In this document: positions 1-4,894 of the stretch, piece after piece
Layout of the letters: the number at the start of each line of letters is the position of its first letter
Position numbering within the stretch: position 1 is the first letter of the stretch
NCBI GenBank assembly: GCA_028685445.1
Contig: JAQUDY010000041.1
Coordinates: 1-8,682, forward strand
Source: Bacilli bacterium
GTDB lineage: Bacteria > Bacillota_I > Bacilli_A > RF39 > UBA660
Direction: 5' to 3'
Length of the DNA: 8,682 nucleotides
The notes under the pieces: model-generated
What the model was told of the DNA's origin: nothing
What the model saw: only the letters and a program-made list of their open reading frames with translations
Databases searched by the model: none
Position numbers and translations under genes: made by a program

Positions 1-1
1 T

Positions 2-331
2 AAGTATCAAAAAATAAACAAAAAAAAATATATAAACTTTTGTGAAATAGTCAGTATTTTGCTAGATAATGCAATAGAAGCAAGTATGAATACAAAAAAT
101 AAATCAATGTATCTAAATATCGTAAATAAAAAAAACCAAATCGAAATAGTGTTATTAAATTCATTTAATAATAAAGTAGACTTAAATAAAATAGGCGATA
201 AATTTTATAGTACTAAAAAAAGAAAAAGTGGATTAGGACTTTATTATATAGAAAAACTTGATAAAGATATCACGGTTAAAAAGTCTTTTATTTTAGACTT
301 ATTTAAGATAGAAGTAGTAATTAAAAAATAA
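2..331 (+). CDS. agrC: AgrC-like sensor histidine kinase, C-terminal part (5' end outside window)
   Basis: The reading frame is open from the left edge and ends at TAA 329-331, so only about 109 C-terminal residues are visible. They form the end of a GHKL-type ATPase domain. The N box reads SILLDNAIEAS, with the Mg-ATP-binding Asn. Further on there is a degenerate G1 region around LLNSF, then FYSTKK followed by the G2 box GLGLYYIEKL. This layout (ILLDNAIEA, then STK, then GLGLY) is typical of AgrC/HPK10 kinases, which sense cyclic autoinducing peptides and usually lack a classical G1 DxGxG. The membrane sensor and phospho-acceptor His would lie to the left, outside the window. Placement next to agrD and agrB supports the assignment. 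It converges on agrBD instead of following it in a BDCA operon. An internal TTG at 59 is not a start. Another GHKL kinase of the same family cannot be formally excluded. Confidence 0.85.
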   Translation, partial: KYQKINKKKYINFCEIVSILLDNAIEASMNTKNKSMYLNIVNKKNQIEIVLLNSFNNKVDLNKIGDKFYSTKKRKSGLGLYYIEKLDKDITVKKSFILDLFKIEVVIKK

Positions 332-347
332 GGCAAAACCTTATTTT
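325..347. terminator. Bidirectional hairpin terminator shared by agrC and agrD
   Basis: A perfect 9-bp stem (AAAATAAGG at 325-333 pairing with CCTTATTTT at 339-347) closes a 5-nt loop. Read on the minus strand it is followed by TTTTTAA-type sequence, and on the plus strand the T-rich arm continues into ATT. It sits exactly between the converging genes. The agrC stop (329-331) lies in the left arm and the agrD stop (341-343) in the right arm. It probably terminates both transcripts. Confidence 0.7.
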
Positions 348-445
348 ATTAATGATTGCGGGCATTCTGGTTCTTCTGTAATCCAGATCCAAGATGCTAC
401 TGAATTTCCTGCAGCGTTGCCTATATTAGCAATAAAATCAATCAC
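341..445 (-). CDS. agrD: AgrD-like autoinducing peptide precursor, 34 aa, with serine at the cyclisation position
   Basis: This small gene starts at GTG 445-443, has a strong AAAGGAG (461-455) nine bases upstream, and ends at TAA 343-341. The product has the three-part AgrD layout. It begins with a short amphipathic N-terminal helix (MIDFIANIGNAAGN, resembling the IGNIAANS stretch of staphylococcal AgrD). The signal core is VASWIWIT at 16-23. It ends with the acidic recognition tail EEPECPQSLIK at 24-34, matching the E-P-E-V-P type motif that AgrB needs. It is separated by 37 nt from the agrB stop, as expected for a co-transcribed agrBD pair. In the family, AgrB cuts before the acidic tail and cyclises the peptide through Cys, or rarely Ser. 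Here the core has no Cys; Ser18 is in the right place, so a lactone ring of five (SWIWI) or six (SWIWIT) residues is inferred. The only Cys (C28) lies in the tail. 34 aa is short for the family. Confidence 0.85.
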   Translation of the reverse strand: MIDFIANIGNAAGNSVASWIWITEEPECPQSLIK

Positions 446-482
446 AAAGTTCAACTCCTTTCACTTATGTTTAAATATATTA

Positions 483-1076
483 TTAATTTAAACCATAATA
501 TAAATAATTGTTATAGCGTAAATTGAATAATTTATAAAAATATGGTGAAATCATTAAACTTTGATAAATTAGAGCTAAGGCTATTAAACTAGCAAAGTCT
601 ATTGCAAGAAACAATAAAAAGGAATAAATAATTACAAAGATCATTGTATTTGTTTTTATTTTTAATCTATACTTTTTATCTATTATTGGTCTATTAGGAG
701 TATCTGCAGGGCTATAAATATAAAATATAAATATAGAATAAATAATCACTAATATTTTAGTTATCATACTAAAAGAAATTAAAGTTGCTAAATATGGAAA
801 ACCAATAAAAGCTATTGCTGATAAAATCCAACAAGTAATGCTTTTTTTAGCATGAAAACCAAAACTAAAACTCCTAAGAGGAACATAAAATAATAGAAAA
901 AGTAAACTCTCTTTGAAAATACCAAAAAAAGCATTAATGGTAAAAAAAACAATAAATTTACTAACATTTAGGTATATGGCTTCTAAGCCATATTTTATTT
1001 CTTGAAGTTTGATTTCATTATATTTATTTTGTTTGCAGATTAGGTTCATAAAATAAGTTATAATTATTTTTTTCAC
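483..1076 (-). CDS. agrB: AgrB-like membrane peptidase that processes the AgrD pheromone precursor
   Basis: This is an integral membrane cysteine endopeptidase of the AgrB family, about 197 aa, the usual size. The catalytic region around residues 66-82 reads PLRSFSFGFHAKKSITC, with Arg68, His75 and Cys82. The spacing equals that of Staphylococcus aureus AgrB R70/H77/C84. A second family hallmark, SPADTPNRPI at 122-131, follows the transmembrane segments. Hydrophobic stretches at about 40-65, 84-120 and 146-175 give several membrane passes. I chose GTG 1076-1074 because an AAAGGTGAT ribosome-binding site (1089-1081) lies just upstream; the earlier GTG at 1085 falls inside that site. It is followed 37 nt later by agrD on the same strand, so the two are probably one transcript. 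AgrB cuts AgrD's acidic tail and forms the ring. The presence of all three key residues suggests it is functional. Confidence 0.9.
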   Translation of the reverse strand: MKKIIITYFMNLICKQNKYNEIKLQEIKYGLEAIYLNVSKFIVFFTINAFFGIFKESLLFLLFYVPLRSFSFGFHAKKSITCWILSAIAFIGFPYLATLISFSMITKILVIIYSIFIFYIYSPADTPNRPIIDKKYRLKIKTNTMIFVIIYSFLLFLAIDFASLIALALIYQSLMISPYFYKLFNLRYNNYLYYGLN

Positions 1077-1115
1077 TACTATCACCTTTATAATAAAAGA
1101 ATATCATAAAATAAA

Positions 1116-1121
1116 AGTATA
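1116..1121 (-). promoter_or_regulatory. Candidate -10 of the agrBD promoter
   Basis: The minus strand reads TATACT here, giving a start near 1109 and a leader of about 30 nt before agrB. No convincing -35 is present 16-18 nt upstream, which would fit an activator-dependent promoter. A weaker alternative -10 (GATAAA, 1155-1150) would be better spaced from the putative LytTR boxes at 1184-1214. Confidence 0.3.
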
Positions 1122-1183
1122 ATAAAAGTAAGTGTTTAAAATCTTGTTTTTTATCCCTAAAACAAATATATTCTCACTATAAG

Positions 1184-1214
1184 AAAGCAACTATATGTTT
1201 TAAGGCTATAACTG
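1184..1214 (-). promoter_or_regulatory. Candidate tandem LytTR-type (AgrA-like) binding boxes upstream of agrBD
   Basis: On the minus strand CAGTTATAGCC (1214-1204) and TAGTTGCTTTC (1193-1183) start exactly 21 bp apart, about two helical turns. The core CAGTTA/TAGTT resembles the CAGTTA core of S. aureus AgrA sites and CAGTT-type VirR boxes. They lie upstream of agrB, where AgrA-family regulators drive positive feedback. The second box is degenerate and no agrA is in the window, so this is a weak inference. Confidence 0.25.
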
Positions 1215-1231
1215 AACCTTTTAGACCTTTT

Positions 1232-1264
1232 TTGACACATTTTTTAAAATTTTATTGTTATACT
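1232..1264 (+). promoter_or_regulatory. csp promoter with extended -10
   Basis: TGTTATACT at 1256-1264 is an extended -10 (TG-n-TATACT). A perfect TTGACA at 1232-1237 lies upstream, but the 21-nt spacing to the hexamer is too long for normal sigma-70-type use, so the extended -10 probably carries the promoter. Transcription would start near 1271, giving a leader of about 95 nt before the cold-shock gene. Confidence 0.55.
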
Positions 1265-1268
1265 TTCA

Positions 1269-1370
1269 GCATCACATAATATAACCTATTTAAACATAAT
1301 CAACATATATGTTTTGTGATGTCGTTCATGCTGTACAAATTTTAGAAGAAGGGATGGTGTTTTGCATGAG
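1269..1370 (+). promoter_or_regulatory. Structured 5' leader of the cold-shock gene (possible RNA thermosensor)
   Basis: Two pairings can be drawn in the predicted leader. CATCACA (1270-1276) pairs with TGTGATG (1315-1321) and encloses a perfect 12-bp palindrome, AACATATATGTT (1302-1313). Separately, TTCATGC (1325-1331) pairs with GCATGAG (1364-1370), which includes the start codon ATG 1366-1368, and loops out the purine-rich ribosome-binding region 1344-1357. Long structured leaders that control translation by temperature are known for E. coli cspA. Here that role is inference from pairing alone. Confidence 0.35.
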
Positions 1371-1581
1371 AGGTAAAGTAAAATGGTTTAATAATGAAAA
1401 AGGATATGGCTTCATAGAATATGAAGACTTAGAAGATATTTTTGTTCATTACTCAGCGATTGTTAAAGAAGGTTATAAAACTCTTAAAGAAGGTGAGCTG
1501 GTTGATTTTAATTTAATCGAGACAGTAAAAGGCTTACAAGCAGTAGATGTATCAGCAGTGCAGATGACTACAATTTTGTAG
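1366..1581 (+). CDS. csp: Cold-shock domain protein (CspA family)
   Basis: A 71-aa single cold-shock domain, the standard Csp length is 65-72. It begins [19 protein letters not shown], containing the RNP1 motif (KGYGFIEY, residues about 13-20), followed by RNP2 as DIFVHYSAI (about 24-32). These aromatic residues bind single-stranded RNA or DNA. Csp proteins act as cytoplasmic RNA chaperones that melt structure and help translation at low temperature and at growth transitions. I chose ATG 1366 because family members begin M-x-x-G-x-V-K-W-F-N. In-frame ATGs at 1309 and 1354 exist, but the longer versions add nonconserved residues, and 1309 lies in the leader without a ribosome-binding site. Transcribed divergently from agrBD. 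The terminator overlaps its stop codon and hpf follows from its own promoter. Which Csp paralogue (A, B, C or D) cannot be said. Confidence 0.93.
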   Translation: MRGKVKWFNNEKGYGFIEYEDLEDIFVHYSAIVKEGYKTLKEGELVDFNLIETVKGLQAVDVSAVQMTTIL

Positions 1582-1594
1582 TTTTTTTCTTTTT
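1567..1594 (+). terminator. csp intrinsic terminator overlapping the stop codon
   Basis: ACTACA (1567-1572) pairs with TGTAGT (1577-1582) across a 4-nt loop, followed by a T-rich tract to 1594 (seven T, C, five T). The stem includes the TAG stop 1579-1581, so the last codons of csp form the hairpin. The stem is short and only two pairs are G-C, so termination may be partial. The T tract abuts the hpf promoter. Confidence 0.55.
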
Positions 1595-1598
1595 GCTA

Positions 1599-1607
1599 TG
1601 CTATAAT
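1599..1607 (+). promoter_or_regulatory. hpf promoter, extended -10
   Basis: TGCTATAAT is a perfect extended -10. The start would be near 1614, leaving a leader of about 13 nt that is almost entirely the ribosome-binding site AGGAGATGAT (1614-1623). The -35 position falls within the csp hairpin and T tract and does not match TTGACA. No sigma-B-like element is visible, although hpf is stress-controlled in Bacillus. Confidence 0.6.
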
Positions 1608-1626
1608 TTTTATAGGAGATGATATA

Positions 1627-2160
1627 ATGAAAATAGAAATTCATGGAGATAAAGTAAAATTAACCCCTGCGATTAAATCCTATATTGAAGAAAAGGTTAG
1701 TAAGTTAAATAAATACTTTGAGTCACCAGAAAAAATTGAAGTTAAAGTAATTATTCGTATCAAAAGTAATATGCAAATTATTGAAGTAACTGTCCCTATT
1801 CAAAAGTTTACATTAAGAGCAGAAGAATCACACTCAGATTTATATGCTGCTATTGATTTAGTTGTAGATAAATTAGAAAACCAATTTAGAAAACATAAAA
1901 CTAGACTAAATGATAAATATAAAAAAGATCCAAAAATAATTGATTTCATTTTTGATTTAGATGAAGATGTAAAAGAAAATAAAAATAAAATTATTAGAAG
2001 AAAAAGAATCGAATCTAAACCAATGGATGAAGAGGAAGCTATTTTGCAAATGGAACTATTAAATCATGATTTTTTCATATTTGATAATATTGATGAAGAT
2101 TGTTTTTCAGTAATCTATAGAAGAAAAGATGGGCAATACGGAATTATTAATACAAATTAA
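1627..2160 (+). CDS. hpf: Ribosome hibernation promoting factor, long form
   Basis: A 177-aa protein with the two domains of long HPF (also RaiA/YvyD). Residues 1-95 are the S30AE/sigma-54 modulation domain that binds in the 30S decoding channel (start MKIEIHGDKVKLTPAIKSYI, then basic residues around 86-99). A charged linker covers about 100-120. The C-terminal domain at about 124-177 contains KRIESKPMDEEEAILQMELL and ends VIYRRKDGQYGIINTN, both highly conserved in long HPF. This C-terminal domain dimerises HPF and so joins two 70S ribosomes into inactive 100S particles in stationary phase or starvation. Start at ATG 1627 with a strong ribosome-binding site. It precedes secA, as yvyD does in B. 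subtilis, but a terminator and a separate secA promoter lie between. Length and motifs are complete, so it is expected to be functional. Confidence 0.95.
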   Translation: MKIEIHGDKVKLTPAIKSYIEEKVSKLNKYFESPEKIEVKVIIRIKSNMQIIEVTVPIQKFTLRAEESHSDLYAAIDLVVDKLENQFRKHKTRLNDKYKKDPKIIDFIFDLDEDVKENKNKIIRRKRIESKPMDEEEAILQMELLNHDFFIFDNIDEDCFSVIYRRKDGQYGIINTN

Positions 2161-2178
2161 AGGGGATAACCCTTTTTT
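2159..2178 (+). terminator. hpf intrinsic terminator
   Basis: AAAGGG (2159-2164) and CCCTTT (2170-2175) form a 6-bp stem with three G-C pairs and a GATAA loop, followed by more T. The first two stem bases are part of the hpf TAA stop (2158-2160). A long A/T palindrome begins directly after it. Confidence 0.75.
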
Positions 2179-2204
2179 ATTTTAATAAATATTTATTAAA
2201 ATAA
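2177..2204. repeat. Perfect 28-bp A/T-only palindrome between hpf and secA
   Basis: Every base from 2177 pairs with its partner back from 2204 with no mismatch and no spacer, and all 28 bases are A or T. It begins in the T tail of the hpf terminator and ends about 50 bp upstream of the secA -10. It could fold as a weak second hairpin behind the terminator or serve as a dimeric protein site. Chance is possible in DNA this AT-rich. Confidence 0.6.
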
Positions 2205-2253
2205 TATGAACATCTATCCAGTTTATTTAAATCTTTTAGCTATTGAAATTCTA

Positions 2254-2262
2254 TGATATAAT
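2254..2262 (+). promoter_or_regulatory. secA promoter, extended -10
   Basis: TGATATAAT is a perfect extended -10. The start would be near 2269, giving a leader of about 16 nt holding GAGGTGA (2273-2279), the secA ribosome-binding site. The -35 window (about 2234-2239, TTTTAG) is poor. There is a TTGAAA at 2243-2248, but only 8 nt from the -10, so it is not a usable -35. Confidence 0.6.
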
Positions 2263-2284
2263 ATATTTTAGCGAGGTGAGAGTC

Positions 2285-4780
2285 ATGAGTTTTTTAAAAA
2301 AACTTGTTGATACAGAATATAAAGAATTAAGAAGATTCAATAAAATTGCAAATAAAATAGAAGAACTAGAAGAAGAATATTCTAAAAAAAGTGATGAAGA
2401 ATTAGCTGGTAATACAGCAATTTTTAAAGAAAGATTAGCAAAAGGAGAAACCTTAGAAGATATTTTAGTAGAAGCTTTTGCTACGGCTAGAGAAGTTGCA
2501 TATAGACAAATTGGAGAAAAACCGTATAGAGTTCAGCTTATAGGCGGAATGGCTATCCATTATGGAAATATTGCGGAGATGAAAACTGGAGAAGGTAAAA
2601 CTATCACTACAGTTTTGCCAGCATATTTAAATGCACTAGCAGGAAAAGGTGTTCACGTTGTGACAGTAAATGAATACTTAACTGCTCGTAATGCTGAATG
2701 GATGGGACCAATATATGACTTTTTAGGGCTTACAGTTGGAGTTAACTTAAGAGAACTAACTCCAGCCGAAAAACAAAAAGTGTACAACTGTGATATTACT
2801 TATTCTACTAACAATGAAATAGGCTTTGATTATTTAAGAGATAATATGGTTGTTCGTAAAGAAGACCGTGTTTTAAGGCCGTTAAATTATGTGATAATAG
2901 ATGAAGTTGACTCGGTGTTAATAGATGAGGCTAGAACTCCTTTAATTATCTCTGGCGGTAAAATGAATTCTGCTAATTTATATGCTGATTCAGATAGAGC
3001 AGTTAAGAAATTAAAAGTAGAAGATGATTTTAAGATAGACGAAAAAACAAAAACAGTTATGTTGACTGAAACCGGAAGTAGAAAATTAGAGACTCACTTT
3101 AAATTAAAGAACTTATATGATGCTGATAATACAGCATTAGTTCATCATATTAATCAAGCTTTAAAAGCAAATTACGGCATGAAAATAGATGTAGATTATG
3201 TAGTTGATGATGAAGGGGCAATTGTTATAGTAGACCAATTCACTGGTCGTTTAATGCAAGGAAGACAATTTAGTGAAGGTTTGCACCAAGCGATTGAAGC
3301 TAAAGAAGGTGTAAAAATTAATGAAGAAACAAAAACAATGGCTACAATAACCTTTCAAAATTTATTTAGAATGTATAACAAGCTATCAGGAATGACTGGA
3401 ACAGCAAAAACTGAAGAAGAAGAATTCAGAGATATATATAATATGTACGTTATCGAAATACCAACAAATAAACCATGCGTTAGAGAAGATATGGCAGATT
3501 TAATGTTCGCTACTGAAAAGGGGAAATATAATGCAATTGTTTCTTTTATAAAAGAAATAAACGAAACTGGGCAACCAATTTTAGTTGGTACAATTTCTGT
3601 AGAATCTAATGAGCATCTATCTAAATTATTAACTAAAGCAAAACTAAAACATGAAGTTTTAAATGCTAAAAACCACGCTCGTGAAGCAGAAATCATAGAA
3701 AAAGCCGGACAAAAATATTCAATAACAATAGCAACTAATATGGCTGGTCGAGGGACGGATATTAAATTAGGAGAAGGTGTTAAAGATTTAGGCGGTCTTT
3801 GTGTAATTGGAACAGAAAGACATGAATCTCGTCGTATTGATAATCAGTTACGAGGACGTGCTGGTCGTCAAGGAGATCCAGGATATTCACAATTTTTCAT
3901 ATCTTTTGAAGATGAACTAATGAGAAGATTTGGTACAGATAGAGTAAAAGCGATGATTCAAAGTGTTGGTTATGATGAAACACAACCGCTTCGCTCAAAG
4001 ATGTTCTCTAAAAGCATTGAAAGTGCGCAAAAAAAAGTAGAAGGTAACAACTATGATATGCGTAAAAACTTACTAGATTATGATAATATAGTTAGCGAGC
4101 AAAGAAAAATAATATATGAAAAACGTAATTATATTTTAGATGTTATCGATACTAAAGAAACTTCATACTTAACTTTCAATGATTTTGTTGCTAATTATAT
4201 TGATAATCATATATCTCAATCAGGTGAGCTATCGAATCAAGACTATAAGAACATAACAGATTATTTTAATAATAATATTTTAAAACAAAATAAATTAAGT
4301 CTTAGTAATATTGAAAAGTTAAAAGAGGATGATTTAATAAATCATATTTATGAAAAAGTAATTGATGATTATGAAACAAAGTTAAAAGATATCCCCCAAG
4401 AAATTAGTAATGATTTTGAAAAATTTATTGCGCTAAGAGTAATAGATGAGGCATGGGTAAATCATATTAGTTCAATGGAACACTTAAGAGAAGGAATTGG
4501 ATTAAGAGGTTATGCTCAAACAAATCCTTTACAAGCCTATGCTATGGAAGGTTATGAAATATTTGAACAAATGTTAGATACTATTGATTCAAATATCACA
4601 AACTTCTTAATGAAAGTAGAAATTAATCAAAATATAAAACCACAGAAAAAAGAATCCATAAAAACAAATGATGGGAAAGAAACACTAAAAATGACGCCCA
4701 AAAAAAGCACTAAAATAGGTAGAAATGATTCTTGTCCATGCGGTAGTGGAAAAAAATATAAACAATGCTGTGGTAAATAA
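2285..4780 (+). CDS. secA: Preprotein translocase ATPase SecA
   Basis: An 831-aa SecA, full length for Gram-positive bacteria. It is the ATP-driven motor that pushes unfolded secretory proteins through SecYEG. In order: N-terminal helix (MSFLKKLVDTEYKELRRF); nucleotide-binding fold 1 with Walker A MKTGEGKT (GEGKT 102-106) and Walker B DEVDSVLIDEARTPL (from 206); the preprotein crosslinking region; nucleotide-binding fold 2 with TNMAGRGTD (484-492) and RRIDNQLRGRAGRQGDPG (516-533, arginine finger region); helical scaffold and wing domains; and a C-terminal SEC-C zinc site, C817-x-C819 with C828-C829. The SEC-C tail binds lipid or chaperone-like partners in the family. ATG 2285 has GAGGTGA five bases upstream; in-frame codons back to 2243 run through the promoter and are not translated. 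No SecA2-like losses are seen, so this is the housekeeping SecA. It serves export of proteins such as the amidase at the right edge. Confidence 0.98.
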   Translation: MSFLKKLVDTEYKELRRFNKIANKIEELEEEYSKKSDEELAGNTAIFKERLAKGETLEDILVEAFATAREVAYRQIGEKPYRVQLIGGMAIHYGNIAEMKTGEGKTITTVLPAYLNALAGKGVHVVTVNEYLTARNAEWMGPIYDFLGLTVGVNLRELTPAEKQKVYNCDITYSTNNEIGFDYLRDNMVVRKEDRVLRPLNYVIIDEVDSVLIDEARTPLIISGGKMNSANLYADSDRAVKKLKVEDDFKIDEKTKTVMLTETGSRKLETHFKLKNLYDADNTALVHHINQALKANYGMKIDVDYVVDDEGAIVIVDQFTGRLMQGRQFSEGLHQAIEAKEGVKINEETKTMATITFQNLFRMYNKLSGMTGTAKTEEEEFRDIYNMYVIEIPTNKPCVREDMADLMFATEKGKYNAIVSFIKEINETGQPILVGTISVESNEHLSKLLTKAKLKHEVLNAKNHAREAEIIEKAGQKYSITIATNMAGRGTDIKLGEGVKDLGGLCVIGTERHESRRIDNQLRGRAGRQGDPGYSQFFISFEDELMRRFGTDRVKAMIQSVGYDETQPLRSKMFSKSIESAQKKVEGNNYDMRKNLLDYDNIVSEQRKIIYEKRNYILDVIDTKETSYLTFNDFVANYIDNHISQSGELSNQDYKNITDYFNNNILKQNKLSLSNIEKLKEDDLINHIYEKVIDDYETKLKDIPQEISNDFEKFIALRVIDEAWVNHISSMEHLREGIGLRGYAQTNPLQAYAMEGYEIFEQMLDTIDSNITNFLMKVEINQNIKPQKKESIKTNDGKETLKMTPKKSTKIGRNDSCPCGSGKKYKQCCGK

Positions 4781-4819
4781 CATAGTCAAACTACTTAATA
4801 GCAGATTACTAAAAAATAG

Positions 4820-4863
4820 AAGAAAAGATAATTAAAACAAAATAAATTCTCTTTTCTTTTTTT
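4820..4863 (+). terminator. Possible weak terminator after secA
   Basis: AAGAAAAGA (4820-4828) can pair with TCTTTTCTT (4850-4858) across a 21-nt loop, followed by T-rich sequence. The stem has only two G-C pairs and a long loop, so termination is doubtful, and secA transcripts may continue into prfB. Confidence 0.3.
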
Positions 4864-4866
4864 CTT

Positions 4867-4875
4867 TGATATAAT
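4867..4875 (+). promoter_or_regulatory. prfB promoter, extended -10
   Basis: TGATATAAT, identical to the secA extended -10. The -35 window near 4847-4852 (TTCTCT) is weak. The start would be near 4882, within or just before the ribosome-binding site AGAGGTG (4881-4887), seven bases from GTG 4895. The leader would be very short. Confidence 0.5.
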
Positions 4876-4894
4876 AAAATAGAGGTGTATAATA

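Noticed and set aside
1077..1085. agrB start at GTG 1085
   Set aside because: This GTG is within the ribosome-binding site AAAGGTGAT; GTG 1076 is correctly spaced.
1309..1365. N-terminal extension of the cold-shock protein starting at ATG 1309
   Set aside because: It would add 19 nonconserved residues in the structured leader without a ribosome-binding site; the family start is at 1366.
3355..3696. Open frame of 113 codons on the minus strand inside secA
   Set aside because: It lies opposite strongly conserved SecA motifs, has no ribosome-binding site and no recognisable family; it is a shadow of secA.
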